A stretch of 64,000 bases of DNA from Gigaspora margarita (taxonomy: Eukaryota; Glomeromycota; Glomeromycetes; Diversisporales; Gigasporaceae), in assembly GCA_009809945.1 (NCBI GenBank), contig WTPW01000063.1:459229-523228 (forward strand), given 5' to 3'. Below are positions 33,864 through 46,307 of this stretch, one piece after another (the stretch's first letter is position 1; the number at the start of each line of letters is the position of its first letter). Under the pieces are notes generated by a model. That model was not told the DNA's origin, did no database searches, and saw nothing but the letters and a program-made list of their open reading frames with translations. The translations under genes were made by a program, and so were the position numbers.

Positions 33864-36122
33864 ATGTCAATTTACAAAAATATATTAGAAAATAATCCAG
33901 AAAAAATCGACAATTCCTCAGATGTTACGCAAATAACCAACAATGTTACCCAACTGTATTTAGAAGATAACAAGTCATAGAACTTTTTTAATGAAATTGT
34001 TGAAGAAATGTGTAATTTGTATAATGAAGAAAGATCAAAAAACCAAGATCCAGATTTAATCCTTGACATATTAGAACAATTTCTAATAAAGAAAAGGCAA
34101 GCCAAAACGAAATCATCAATTATTGTTTAAATCATCAAACTAGTCCTATAATTCATATCATTCTTGCAAATTGTTATCATGATGGTAAATGGGTCAAAAA
34201 GGATGAACATGAGGCATTCGTTTATTATCAAAAATCAGCAGATATATGGAACGCTGATGGAACATATAATGTTGAATGTTGTTATGATGTTGGAATTGGT
34301 GTTGAAAATGATGAACATAAGGCATACGTTTATTATCAAAACTCAGCAGAGATGGAGAACGAGTGGAACAAATCAAGTTGGACATTGTTATGATGAAGGA
34401 ATTAGAGGATGGACATAAGGCATTCGCTTATTATCAAAAACCAGCAGAGATTGGGGATGCAAGTTGAACATGATATTGTTATTGTGAGGGAATTGGAGTT
34501 GGAAAGGATGAACATCAGGCATTCGTTTGTTATCAAAAATCGGCAGAAATGGGAGACGTTAGTGGAATTTCTTCGGTTGCAGGAATGTTATCGAAATGGA
34601 ATTGGAGATACAATGCTGGTAACAAAAGTAAATAAAAAATTTAAANTTGAGCTAGTGTATTGAGACATATCACAACCCAATCATAAGATCAATGAACCAA
34701 AATTCATATATTTTGAATTAAAATAAAATTAGAGCGATGTTCTAAAATTTTTAGAAAGGTGAATTCATAAGAGTATCTTCAAGTTAGAAGAAAAGATTGC
34801 TATTCCTTATCTTGGCATTCGATTAGTTGACCTAGATATTCATTAATTTCATATATGTATATATATTATGCATATAATACTTATTTAATAACTGCTTTAA
34901 ATCGTTGATTAGGGAAAAGGATTTAACAATAGGTATTATAATATAATTAATTTTTATAAAATATATTGATATTAAATTATTTAATGAATAATTTTATAAA
35001 TAATAATAGGCACAAACGATTGGATATATATTCAGAAATTAATGACAATCTGAAAAAAAAATATTAGTAGAAAATAAATATCAGATATCTTGGATTTCTT
35101 ATGATGAATTTAAAAGCACTAAAGAGATAGGTAAAGGTGGATTTGCAACTGTATATTATGTGATAAAAGTCAACCTTAAACAGAAATGTTGCGTTTAAAA
35201 ATCAAATAATTACCATGAAGAATTAATAAGAGAGGCAATCTTTATGAAATATTATTATTAATTATATTATTCGTTATTTCATTTGTATTAATAATATTAA
35301 TATATAATTCATTTTAATAATAAGTTAAAAGCATAATGTGATATTGGGCTTAAGAATTCAACATTTTTAAAATGTTTTGGTATATCACGAGACGAAACTT
35401 CTAAAGATTATATTCTTGTCATGAAATATGCATCATTAGTTTGTTTGCGCCAAATTCTACATCATATAGCCAAAATGGAATGGAAAGATAAATTAAATCT
35501 GTTACATTGTATTACGTCAGATTTTCAGATAATTCATTCTCATGATCTTGTTCATCGAGATTTACATAGTGGAAATATTCTACAAAATAACTTTAAGAAT
35601 GCATACATTGTAGATTTAGGACTTTTAACAGCTAATATTGAATTAAAGTCGAAATCAGATGGTATTTTTGAAATTTTATCTTACATTGCATCTGAAGTTT
35701 TGAACATACAACCATATAATAAAGTATCAGATATTTATTCATTTGGTATAATTATGTTGGAAATTTTATATGGTAAACCTGTAGCCTTTGTGCAAGATTC
35801 CAAATTACAATCTAAATTACAATATCAGTTCCAAGTATGCGGCGGCTTACGACCACTGTCACGAAAGTACAGCAATATGCTATTTAGATTTAATGAACGA
35901 AAGTATTTTATTAGAATTTGATAAAAAGCCACAAAATATAAAAAATGTAAATATGCAAATAAATATTGATTCACTTTATAAAAGTAATTTTATTTCATTT
36001 AATAGTGCTTATCAAGGTAATTATAAAGTTTAATTAATAAAGTTTAATTTATATTTTAGCAATGTTTAAGTAATTCTTTTATAGATAGTTATTTGTATAT
36101 TTTGGATATTTTTGATGAATAA
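33864..36122 (+). pseudogene. B3: Sel1-repeat and kinase locus, disabled
   Basis: Starts MSIYKNILENNPEKIDNSS. Codon TCA-TAG gives a stop where B2 reads SRN (about 33979), and a 2-bp loss near 34100 shifts the frame. Four to five damaged Sel1 repeats follow. The kinase keeps GKGGFATVY (about 35125) but loses the stretch up to the VALK lysine. Exon 2 (from 35325) has HRDLHSGNI and DLG intact, then a frameshift near 35855 and a deletion of about 90 bp near 35898 that removes the KKCWHTEPEKRLTA part. Exon 3 near 36090 is degenerate. It is clearly a pseudogene, but younger than A1 and A2. Confidence 0.88.
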
Positions 36123-37244
36123 GTGCAACCCTCAAATTTTTCAACGGAAAATAAGGAAGAATATTATTCTTTATGATAAAATAAAATAGAAAATTACAAA
36201 GAATCCTGCAAGTTGCTTATATAACATCCTCACGTCTGATAAGCTAAAAGTTTAAATTTTCTCTTCGTTTTGATTTCAATTCATTGTATTTGTATTAAAA
36301 TTTCAGTTGATTTAATAAATTTTGATCAATAAATTTTGAATTGCAATTTTTAAATGGACTCCTACTATTTATAATACAATGAACCAATTTGTTATCATGT
36401 CACTATAATACCAACAGCTGCAATGATGTTTAAATTCTAGTATATACTAAAAAATTCATTAATTACCATATAAGTATTTAAGGATTAATTGAAAAGATAA
36501 ATTGCATCTTTTATTAGAAAGCATACATTCGTTTAATTATAACTAAACAATTATTTTCAGACTTTTAATTACAAGCACTAATCAGATAAAGAATGATATA
36601 TGTTTAAATATGTGTCACAATTGCATAAAATGCGAATACCTTAACTATTTAACATTCATAGGACGACTTTCGTATGATGGTTATCATCTTCAAATTAATT
36701 TACTTACTTATACAGTTTAAAGTACTTTTTTTAAAAATAACATAGAATAAAATAAACAATAGAAAGATTTAATAAAGTGTTAGGGCTTTATTGTTGAAAA
36801 GTAACTTGAACATTAATTTTTTTAAAAAGTTATTACTTTATATTATTTATTTTTGAAAAGTCATTAACATGCCAACTTTAATAAAAAGAGAAGAGCCCTA
36901 TAACTCTGACAATCTTCTCTGTATAATTTTCTTTGTTTATTATGCGTTGTTTTTGTTTTTTTTTTGAAAAAGCACTTTAATCTTTATAAATAATGTAATA
37001 TTAAATTATGAAAGTCGTCCTACGAAATAAATGCATAGAAATTGAACAATTTATCTGAATGGCTATATAAGAATGTTATACTTAAAAAATTAATCAAACA
37101 TAAATTCTAAATGTTCAAATCCATATTCCACAATCATTTATTACGAATCCCATTGCATTTGTCAATTATTGATTAAATTTTTCAAAAATTTTGGATTTCG
37201 AATAATTAATCGTCAATGTCTTGAAATTTCTTAATGTAAACAAA
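36123..37244. other. B3 3' block
   Basis: Similar to the B2 3' block, with TTAGGGCTTTATTGTTGAAA near 36780. No gene. Confidence 0.5.
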
Positions 37245-37980
37245 TTAAATCATCCACTCGAGAGCTTTCTGCAAATTTTATTTCGCATTTATGTCCATTT
37301 ATCGAATTTACTTATCACTTTTTAGAACTTTGATTGAAACATTTAAACTTTAGCTTGACAATTTTCGAAGTTTAATTGACGCTATAAAGCACAACAAAAA
37401 GGTTTTTTTTGATAACTTTCTAACATCATAAGAAACTTCATACGTATAGACTTTTATTTAATTAAGTGTTGCTTGCATTCAGGAATATTGATTCGTGGTA
37501 TTATAAATAAAAAAACCATAACATTTCATAAAAACTGCTTTTTGATTAAAAAGCTTTCTTTGAGCAATTTTATTATACAAACCACTTATAGCTAGTCCCA
37601 ATAAAATTAAACCACTTCGATCATTATGTGCCCAAAATAGTGTTATCTATACTAGGAAGGATTGAACATTCGAATAGCTTAACGTGATTATGTGCAAATG
37701 GATTTATAAAAAATTATTAAATTTCATTCACTCAAAAGTTTTCGAACAATGGACGTTCCAATTTTTTTTCATCATTTCAAATTTATTAAAATTGGTATAC
37801 ATAATCAGGTAATTTAAAAGATTGAAATCGATTTATCAACTACTAACTAATCATTGTATTTAATTAGATTGACTATTTAGTCGATTAAACTGATTCCTAT
37901 TCCTAATGTGAGCCAACATTATTAACTAAGTTTGACTTTCACCTACTCAAAGCCTGCAGATTTTGTATAACAATTCAACC
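37245..37980 (+). promoter_or_regulatory. Orphan copy of the conserved upstream block (1)
   Basis: Contains CGAGAGCTTTCTGCAAA, TATTTAGTCGATTAAAC, CCAACATTATTAAC and CCTACTCAAAGCCTGCAG, then breaks off at the repeat at 37985. No Sel1 gene follows. Confidence 0.6.
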
Positions 37981-37984
37981 CATA

Positions 37985-38848
37985 GATAATATAAAAATTT
38001 GAAGAAACTACCAAACCAAAAAGGCCAACGCCAACAAATGAAGCACAGCCAAAAACAAAATCGCAAACAATACTTAACAACTGATAAATAATACATCAAC
38101 GAAAGCAACACTAGTAAACATCGCACACTAGTGAAGTGACGACAAAACACTAAAAAGCAATGGTAATATGGTGTACCAGAAAAACAATGACACCATTAAA
38201 GCCAAAGATCCAAAAGAAGATGATGACACCAACAACGATAACATAATGTAGAAGATAAAATGTTAATACAAAAAAAAGAAAAAAGCAAAAGTAAAAGAAA
38301 ACAAAAAAACCATGTCCAAATACAAAGTCAGTATCTGTTTTCAGACCCAACGAGGCAAGACAATACTTGTATGCAAAAAGAACGTCTAAAAAAATAAAAA
38401 AATAATAAAGAATTAGTATAGAAATAAAATAAAAAAACTTAAATGAAAAGAATCACACAAATGCAAAGCCATTTTATAAGAATGCCAGAAAATATGCAAG
38501 ACTCTCCATAAGAATACAAAAAAGCATGCGAAGCAACATGAAAGAATATTTCATAATAATACGCAAACATGCTAGAGAAACGTGCAAGATTAACCCATAA
38601 GAATACCGAAAAACATGAAAGACCACTTCACTAAACGTCAAAGAAACATAGGTGTTGAACCCAGAAAAAATATAATGGTAAAACCAGCAATGACACCAAT
38701 GACGACACATGATGATGGCATCAAAATTAAAAAGCAAAGCTAAAAACAATTAGCGAAGAAACAAAAAAATAATGATTATCTTTGACCAAAAACTAAATAT
38801 GAAAAAAATTAAAAAGTTAAATAGAAAAAAATATACGAAAAAAAACTA
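37985..38848. repeat. Dispersed repeat X, copy 1
   Basis: From AGAAACTACCAAACC onward it matches 42788-43530 (ACCAAAAAGGC, AATGAAGCACAGCCAAA, CAAAATCGCAAAC, CCATGTCCAAATACAAAG-like). Both copies join the upstream block at the same point. Minus-strand ORFs (37947-38150, 38150-38350, 38474-38749) are Phe/Cys/Trp-rich and show no domain. The element type is unknown to me. Confidence 0.6.
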
Positions 38849-38856
38849 AATATGAA

Positions 38857-40261
38857 TTAAGGGTAGAGTGTACGTAGATCATTTATCATATGATTTTGGT
38901 GGTACATTGGGATTTCATGCAAAATTTGAAATACGCCACTGATAAAAGTTTTTAAAACCATGGTCAATCTTTGCCAAAATTTGTTAATATACAGATTAGC
39001 ATGACAGAAGTTCGATTTATGTATTATCGTTACACAAGATTTTACATATCAAAAACATAAGAAAAAGAGATATATCATATGACTGCTCATCAAAAAATCG
39101 TCCAATTTCTACAAAACTTTTACTGGGTATTATACAGCCGCAAGGTAAATAGCTTGTTAAAAATACATCACTTACATCTTCAACCTGCAAGACTTTTATT
39201 AGACGTAGGTTTTCTCTAATAATTTGTTAAATTCCACCTAAAACAAAGCCTTCGTGGGCAAGTATGTCAATTTATTGAAATTATTTGTGCCATTATAAAT
39301 ACCGCAAGCTATTTAGATGCTTGGTACAATGAAATTCTGATGTCTATGTCAAAACACATCTAACGCTTCTCACATTCTGTAACTTTCATAAGGCACGAGT
39401 ATGAATCTTTAAATGTATATCAAATGTATTACGGGTGAATATATAGTTATATGACTGCTAAGCAGCTAATACAATATTTGCTTTTTTTTTTATTTATCTA
39501 TACTTATAAAACTCTTATTTATAAATGTTTAGGTTGTTCGAATAGTTATAAAAGATGCATACAATCAGAGGCATTGGTTTTGTTAGCTATAGTTTTTGGA
39601 TACAAATATATGAAAATATGTACTAACAATGTAAAAAAAAATGGTGCATGTTATATTTACTGTAACAATAGAATCTATAGAATAGATCATATTTGTATTA
39701 ATGTTTGAAAAATTGCATTTAGTTAAAAAAGAGTAAAATACAGTATCAATATTAAAGATTGAATGATTAATGTTTTTAGTGATCAATAATTCTAGAACAT
39801 ATCATAATGTTTAACCATAACGATAAGAGCTATTAAATAAGTCCTTTAATAAGTTTATGTAACATAGATTTAACAGCGAAGATTTTTATATTTAAATATA
39901 TCGAAAGTATCAAACTTACTAATTTACCGATATTTAATCAGCCAATCATATTTGATGAAGATCATCTGACATGATAGCCAATTAAAAAGAAGTTCTGTCA
40001 TGCTATACAGATTAAACCTTCTATTTATAGTAGTAAAATCTTCGGAGGTTATATTATTTTAAAAAAATATACTTCCTTATATAGTTAAATTTGCCGGGGG
40101 GCTTCAAATTTGCCGGGGTTACACAAGAAAACAAATAGTAAAAATGTTTCTAAAACAGGTAATTACCCAATCAGAGTTGTGTTTACTATATAATCGGTTA
40201 CACAAAAAAATTTGACAACGCATATCATATGATAAATGATTTACATACACTCTACCCTTAA
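38857..40261. mobile_element. Inverted-repeat DNA transposon, non-autonomous, about 1.4 kb
   Basis: Ends TTAAGGGTAGAGTGTACGTA and, inverted, TTAAGGGTAGAGTGTATGTA, both continuing to ATCATTTATCATATGAT (about 38-bp arms). The direct repeat AATATGAA flanks it (38849-38856, 40262-40269); it is 9 bp, AAATATGAA, if the terminal base is counted as target. It interrupts repeat X, whose sequence resumes after it. The ORF 39451-39708 inside has no recognisable domain. Confidence 0.8.
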
Positions 40262-40304
40262 AATATGAAAATTTTAAAAAATTAAGTATCTGTTGAATCT
40301 GTAA

Positions 40305-40520
40305 ATGTGGTATACAGGTGGAATTTAATTGGACAATCTGGTGACATTAATGTTAGTTTTAAAAGATTATCAAAACATACAATATAAGTTGGTCTACATG
40401 GCGTAAGTAGCAAGGCGTCAACTTCTATTCACCTGGTCGTCAGTTCAAAATCTGCGAAGTCGTGTTGATATTTTTTCGATATAATTTTCAGTCAACCAAT
40501 TAAGGCTAGGGTGTAGATCA
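40305..40520 (+). repeat. tRNA-like repeat (possible SINE), copy C
   Basis: Contains a box A match TGGCGTAAGTAG (40399-40410; consensus TRGYNNAANNRG) and a weaker box B AGTTCAAAATC (40442-40452). Homologous to minus-strand copies at 43.7 and 46.8 kb. The tail reads GATATAATTTTCAGTCAACC, then AATTAAGGCTAG. The common unit begins about 85 bp before the tRNA-like part, so it is not a simple tRNA-headed SINE. Confidence 0.6.
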
Positions 40521-40604
40521 TTTTTCATATGATGCACAAATCATAACAGTCAAATTGAGACATTTAAATAAAAATTGATTTTTTGAATTTAGTTTATATA
40601 AATA

Positions 40605-40845
40605 CATTAATAATTGTTGCAGATCATAATTTAAAATGAAATCTACATTCTTTACTTAACTTGCTAGCCTTCTAAAACCCACTAATACTTTTGGTTATTA
40701 TATATTTTTTTAAAACTAACCCTAACTCTAAACCCCTAACCCTAAAAAATACACCCCCAAAAAATTTAGTTTTTGAGATTTTATACTATCATTTCATTTA
40801 AATCTGGATTTCATTATGATCTGTCACAATAATTATGCTAGCATA
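40605..40845. mobile_element. Putative small MITE with telomere-like interior
   Basis: AATAATTGTTGCAGATCATAA at the left pairs with ATAATTATTGTGACAGATCATAA (reverse complement) at the right. Between them is a CTAACCCTAACTCTAAACCC tract (about 40727) that resembles telomere repeats but is too short and degenerate to be one. No target duplication defined. Confidence 0.45.
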
Positions 40846-40849
40846 AGCA

Positions 40850-41505
40850 ATTTAATAAAACCTGCTATAGCTATTACCTGTTTTTTTTCTTTTAACAATC
40901 ATATCCCTATTACTTTTTTTTTCTTTTAGCGATTATATCGCTATTACTTTTTTCTTTTGGCTATTATTTTTTTTCTTTTAGTGATCATTTATATTGCTAT
41001 TACTTTTTATTAAAGCAAATACATTTAAAATATATAAATTTCATTATAGTATTATTGCATCTATTCGCTGTTATTTTTTTATCCTAAATAATACCCACTT
41101 CATACCAGGTCTTTAAGCAGAGACTTGTGGAGGTATTTTCTTCAGACAACCTGTTATGTATTGGGATGATTGTATATTTTTGCTTTCGAAAACATTTTTT
41201 TGCTCAGTGTGCTTTATTGCAAAGGTTGCAATATCTTTTATCACAAACTTCGGTAAGTTTATTCCAGAAAGGATACTTTTTTTACTTACTTTGGAGGATA
41301 GTTTGTTATTATAAGTGTTCCAGGTTCAAATGCATTTTGAGATATTTGAATCTGAAGAAGTAGGTTCAATTGAATCAATAAGTTCTTTAAATGTATTGTC
41401 TTCATCCATTGTATAGTTAAATTCGAGCAAAAAAATGTAAAAAAAAAGAAATCGCATATTTATATTATTAATTAAAAAAATTAAAATGATTAATTGTCAT
41501 CATAT
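40850..41505. other. AT-rich DNA
   Basis: Repeated TTACTTTTTTTCTTTTAGCGATTAT-like phrases (40870-41010) and an unsupported ORF at 41127-41363. Nothing else seen. Confidence 0.4.
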
Positions 41506-41509
41506 TAAA

Positions 41510-42065
41510 TTAACTTTTAATTAAAAAAAAAGCCAAAAAAAATTGAATTTTCTTATTAAAAGATAGTAATTTTTTATTTGTAATATTATACCATATTAAA
41601 TTAAAAAAATCAAAGAAAATTGATTTTTGTTCATTATAAGATAGTAATTTTTTATTTGTCATTTCATGCCATATCAATTAAAAAAAAGTAAAAGAAAAAT
41701 TAATTTTTGTTTGTTATAAAATAGAATTTTATATTTGTTATATCATGCTATATTAAATTAAAAAAAAAAGAGTTGACTTTTGTTCATCATAAGATAGTAA
41801 TTTTTTATTTGTCATTTTACGGCATATTAAATTAAAAAAAAAGTCAAAGAAAAATTTGATTTTTGTTCGTTATAAAATATAATTTTTATTCATCATATTG
41901 CACCACATTAAATTAAAAAAAAAAAGGTCAAAAAAAATTTTGATTTTTGTTTGTTATAAAATATAATTTTTTATTCATCATATCATGCTACATTAAATGA
42001 AAAAAAAAGTTAAAGAAAATTGATTTTTTTCATCATGAGATAGTAATTATTTATTCATCATAATG
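41510..42065. repeat. Tandem repeat, about 7 units of 76-85 bp
   Basis: Each unit has an A-run, then TTGATTTTTGTTCATTATAA, AGATAGTAATTTTTTATTTG and TCATATCATGCCATATTAAA. Units begin near 41564, 41640, 41719, 41791, 41875, 41960 and 42038 (measured at the AGATAGTAA block). No coding. Confidence 0.75.
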
Positions 42066-42229
42066 ATAGTCTAAATTAATATTGCTCAACTGATCTATCA
42101 AACTCATTTGGAGCATAATTTTAATACTAAAATCATGTGATTACAAAACTTGAGTTCTATTGGGTTCAGTTCCAAGCAGAGTTGAACTAAGTTTTGACAA
42201 GCAGAATAACATCTCTAGAAAAATTGTAG

Positions 42230-42780
42230 TATTAGATAGATTAGAAAGTATTGTACATTCAAATAACTTACATTATTATGTACAAATAGATTTATAAAAA
42301 AAATGATTAAATTTTATTCACTCAAAAGTTCTCAAGTAATGGCCATTCCATTCTTTTTTATTATTTCAAATTTATTAAAATTAATATACATAATCAGGTA
42401 ATTTTAAAGATTGAATAGGACCCCGAAATATACATAGATAGGTCAGGTATTAGTTTGCTTATTTTTGAAGATTTTTATGCAGATCTTTTCTATTTTTAGT
42501 AATTTTTTGTTTATTTTTGAGGTTTTTTCTGCAGATCTTTCTATTTTTAGTAAGTTTATAATTAATCTGACCCATCTATGTATATTTTGGGGTCCTATTG
42601 AAATCAATTTATCAACTACTAACTAATCATTGCATTTGATTAGATTGATTTTTTAATCGATTAAACTGATTCCTATCCTTAATGTGAGCCAATATTATTA
42701 AGTTTGATTTCACCTATGCAAAACTTGCAAATTTTGTATAACAATTCAACCCTCAGATAATATAAAAATTTGCTAGTACA
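42230..42780 (+). promoter_or_regulatory. Orphan copy of the conserved upstream block (2), 5' part
   Basis: Matches the block (TTTAATCGATTAAACTGATT, GAGCCAATATTATTAAG, CAATTCAACCCTCAGATAAT) up to TTGCTAGTAC. Its remaining part reappears at 47515-47620, so about 4.7 kb has been inserted. A 182-bp MITE lies inside. Confidence 0.6.
42416..42597. mobile_element. MITE with TAGGACCCC ends, 182 bp
   Basis: Terminal inverted repeats TAGGACCCCGAAATATACAT, continuing AGATRGGTCAG; 5-bp direct repeat TTGAA on both sides (42411-42415, 42598-42602). All other copies of this upstream block have the empty site AAAGATTGAAATCGATTTA. The superfamily is not clear from a 5-bp duplication. Confidence 0.88.
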
Positions 42781-42782
42781 CT

Positions 42783-43441
42783 TACAGAAACTACAAAACC
42801 AAAAAGGCAAACACTAGCAAATGAAGCACAGCCAAATATAAAATCGCAAACAACACCTAACAGTTAATAAATAACACATCAATGAAAGCAACACTGGCAT
42901 AATAGCGAAGCAATAACAAAACACCAAGAAGCAATGATAAAATAGTGTACCAGAAAAACAATGAGCTATTGAAGGCAAATACACTACTAGAAGACAAAAC
43001 CAATGACGATAACACAATGTAGAATAAAAACTGGTTAATACAAAAGAAAAGAAAAAAGCAAAAGAAAAAGAAAACTAAAAAACCCTATGTCCAAATACAA
43101 AGCCAGTACCAGTTTCAGACCCAACAAGGCAAGATAAGACTTGCATACAAAACGAATGTCAAAAAATAAAATAAAAAAATAAAAGAACTAGTTAAAAAGC
43201 ATTAAAAGAAGTATACAAAGCACACGAACACACATTTCATAATAATACTAACAAACCACACAAGACAACTCCAGAAAAATGCACAAGACTGCTAGAGAAA
43301 TGTACAAGATTAATCTATAAGAACACCAACAAGACCGCTTCAAGAACATCAAAGAAACATGAATGACCACTTCACAAAAACAACAAAGAAATATAAGGTT
43401 GTTAAACCCACTAGTGATGCCATCAAAACTAAAAAGTGAAG

Positions 43442-43477
<36 letters not shown>

Positions 43478-43530
43478 AGCAAAGAAAACAAAAATTATCT
43501 TTGACCAAAAATTAAATATAAAAAAAATAA
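42783..43530. repeat. Dispersed repeat X, copy 2
   Basis: Partner of 37985-38848. Ends in an A-run of about 37 (43446-43482) and AATTAGCAAAGAAAACAAA, which also precedes the composite repeat at 46.15 kb. Confidence 0.6.
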
Positions 43531-43552
43531 ATAATGATTTATTTCATATAAT

Positions 43553-43905
43553 AAGATAGATGTATCTGTAAATATGATACACAGGTAGAAATTTATTTGG
43601 ACAAAATCATGTGTTAATATTTTTATGATATAATTTTAGTCATGTAGATCATTTTTTATCATACATATCATATGATAAATAATCTACATATACACTAACT
43701 AGCCTTAATTGGTTAACTAAAAATTATATCAAAAAAATATCAACTAGAAGATTTCGTGGGTTTCGAACTAATGACCAAGTGAATGGAAGTTGATGCTCGC
43801 TACTTGCACCATGTAATCCAACTTAAATTATAATTTTTGATAATCCATTAAAACCAATAATAGTGGCACTAGATTGTTCAATTAAATTTCTATATTTGTA
43901 TTATA
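43553..43905 (-). repeat. Composite inverted tRNA-like repeat, copy A
   Basis: A full minus-strand unit (box A reverse complement at 43800-43811, box B GGTTTCGAACT at 43759-43769, on the minus strand AGTTCGAAACC) faces a plus-strand unit at 43556-43645 whose middle, including the tRNA-like part, is deleted. They meet tail to tail at the near-palindrome ATCATATGATAAATAATCTAC. The empty site for the MITE of copy B reads GCCTTAATTGGTTAAC here. Confidence 0.65.
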
Positions 43906-44037
43906 AGTAGCTGCATAATGCTGTTAAGCAAAACCAGGAAGATAAATTATGAATTGCTATAGCCCGGTCAGATAATTCATATACTTTTTTAATTTGATGA
44001 TTATTAAAAATTAAAAGATAATAATTAATAAGAAATT

Positions 44038-44140
44038 GGTCATGCAACATGAAATTTGTTCATTCAGAGTAAATAATTGGCTGATATGTGCCACACAGCA
44101 GCACATTTCAGCCAATTATTGAATACGCTTTGATGATGTT
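44038..44140. mobile_element. Small palindromic element
   Basis: TAATTGGCTGATATGTGC pairs with GCACATTTCAGCCAATTA around CAGCA. A relative lies inverted at 54766-54885, including the flank GGTCATGC. 44141-44692 holds nothing recognisable. Confidence 0.55.
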
Positions 44141-44692
44141 TATTATGGATAGACAAAGTAATTTTACAAATAATAATGTCTTATGAATTATCACTTAATA
44201 AATTCAATTACTTATTACATATTTTATAAAACACATGATAACAGTTGGAGTCAAGAAATTAATATTGAGATCGAACGAAAAATTTTGCTAAAGAATAAAG
44301 TTATTGTGAAATTACTTATAATTACTTATTGCAATATTAAGTTAATATTAAGTAATAATATTTAATTGGCTTTGTCCAACTCTAATATTTATCAACGCAT
44401 GATCCAATATCGCAATTTATAATCCTGCTTTACATGGCGTGGTTGGCTAATTGTGTTTTAAATGAGTTCATTGTGTTAAATTTTGTCAAATGATCTGCAA
44501 GTTTAACCAGAATTATGAATGATGGTTTTAATGATCATATGATGCAAATTGCCATGCTTTGTTTCTCTTTTGGTAGTCTGTACAGTGTTCTATCACTAAT
44601 TGCCATTTAATAATTAAGTAAATTTATCAGCTATAACTGTTTACTTAACCGTATGACCAACCATGATCAACCAACTATGAGCGATTAGCCGA

Positions 44693-45395
44693 TGTCAATA
44701 TCGAATTGGGAGAGGGAGCTGAGTTTAGTTAGCTATAGTGAACAAATGAAGTAATACATAGTGTAGGATTTATAAATTTGTGGAAAGGGGATTCAAAAGG
44801 AAGCGATGCAAAAATAAATAAAAGTCACAAGATATGATATAATAAGCATTCACTTTTATTATAAATGAGGAACCATTAAGATAATGCTTAATGCTTTTTG
44901 AAGATACACGAAGAGCAAATACATCAGACTTATATACATATTCGATATATATATAAATAACATCTTTAACTCTTTGAACACCAATAAACTTCCCCTTATA
45001 TTACTCGAAATCTGCTTTACTAACTTTTTATCAGGCTAGCAGATTCGCAATAATATATAAAGACTTTGATTGTTCAATGATTCTTAGTATTGTCCATGCA
45101 TCGAACTAATTCACTTTCATGTATCACAGAATAATGTGTACAGAATTCAGGTATAATAATTAATATATATATATATAAGGACAAATAAATTGGGAGAACT
45201 ATAGATAGCAATAAAAAAGATCTAAGTATGGAGAAACAAATTAGGATAGGGGTGAAGGATAAAATTAGTAACAAGGTAAGGATGATCGGAAGTATAATCA
45301 ATTAATTATTACATAAGGGAAAATAATGATTATAAGCAGGGGTAGTATAAGGAAATGCTGTGATTTTTGGGTGCAGAAATATTATTACAGTAACA
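44693..45395 (-). mobile_element. Solo LTR, 703 bp, minus strand
   Basis: Inverted relative of the LTR at 26757-27620. The minus-strand start TGTTACTGTAATAATATTTC is at 45395, and the other end TGTCAATATCGAATTGGGAG is at 44693. 4-bp flanking repeat CCGA on both sides (44689-44692, 45396-45399). No internal retrotransposon genes. Confidence 0.85.
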
Positions 45396-45429
45396 CCGAT
45401 AATGACTGACCAATGACTACCGTGACTGA

Positions 45430-45635
45430 ACCATCCCTAGTAATAACGAAGGGAGAGTATAGAGAACAAATTAGGAAAGCACGAATGATAAAAATAGAAT
45501 AAGGTAGGATGCTACAAGAATGATCGGAGGTACGATCAATTTAATATTAATATAAGGAAAAATGATAATCATAAGGCAGAAGTAAAATAAGTTAATATCA
45601 TGATATTTGGGCGCAGAAATATTATGATAGTAACA
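45430..45635 (-). mobile_element. Truncated LTR of the same family
   Basis: Only the 5' portion survives, ending on the minus strand at TGTTACTATCATAATATTTC (45635). The left border is approximate. Confidence 0.7.
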
Positions 45636-45639
45636 CTGG

Positions 45640-46150
45640 ACTCAAGGGTAGTTTTTATTCATATTACACTATATAGTCGAAAGAACTAATCAAAGACATA
45701 GTACGCTCTGCAAGGTCCAGAATGGATCAACCTACTAGTTTCTTTGGACATTTAATTCTAGGTGCCTCACATACTCTCATACATCACATCAGAGAACTCT
45801 TAATAATACTAACAGAGGTTATATTGTTTTATTATTTACTTTATTGTATTTAATCAATGATCAGTTAAAGAAATTAAATTCATCACACTATACATATGCG
45901 CATCAACATACACACATGAACTAATAATAGAAATATAAATTCACAAGTTTCAATCTTCCAATCAGATCTTTGGATTTGTACACACCACTTAACTCTCCAG
46001 TAAACCATACACTTTGTTCTTTGTACTATGTTCCTGGTACGTTTACAGATAAATTAATTTTTTAAATTTTTTTTATTTAATTTTTTTCTTATTTTTTTTT
46101 TCTTTAATTTTTTTTTGTATTTAATAATTTTTTTATATTTATTTTTTTTA
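45640..46150. other. AT-rich DNA and T-rich low complexity
   Basis: No gene. 46050-46150 is T-rich with TTTAATTTTTTT phrases, as is 46985-47230. Confidence 0.5.
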
Positions 46151-46307
46151 AAATTAGCAAAGAAAAACAAAAATTATCTCATATAATAAGATAGATGTAT
46201 CTGTAAATATGATACACAGATAGAAATTTAATTGGGCAAAGATATGTGTCGATATTTTTTTGATTTAATTTCAGTCACATAGGTTATTTCTTATCATACG
46301 CATCATA

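Noticed and set aside
37947..38749. Minus-strand Phe/Trp/Cys-rich ORFs in repeat X
   Set aside because: The two copies of X do not conserve these frames, and the composition follows A-rich complementary DNA.
39451..39708. 85-aa ORF inside the 1.4-kb element
   Set aside because: No similarity to any transposase motif; could be chance.
40727..40755. Telomere repeat
   Set aside because: Only a few irregular CCCTAA-like units, located inside a probable MITE.
43759..43811. Genuine tRNA gene
   Set aside because: Box A and B fit, but the rest does not form a clear cloverleaf and the sequence is part of a dispersed repeat.
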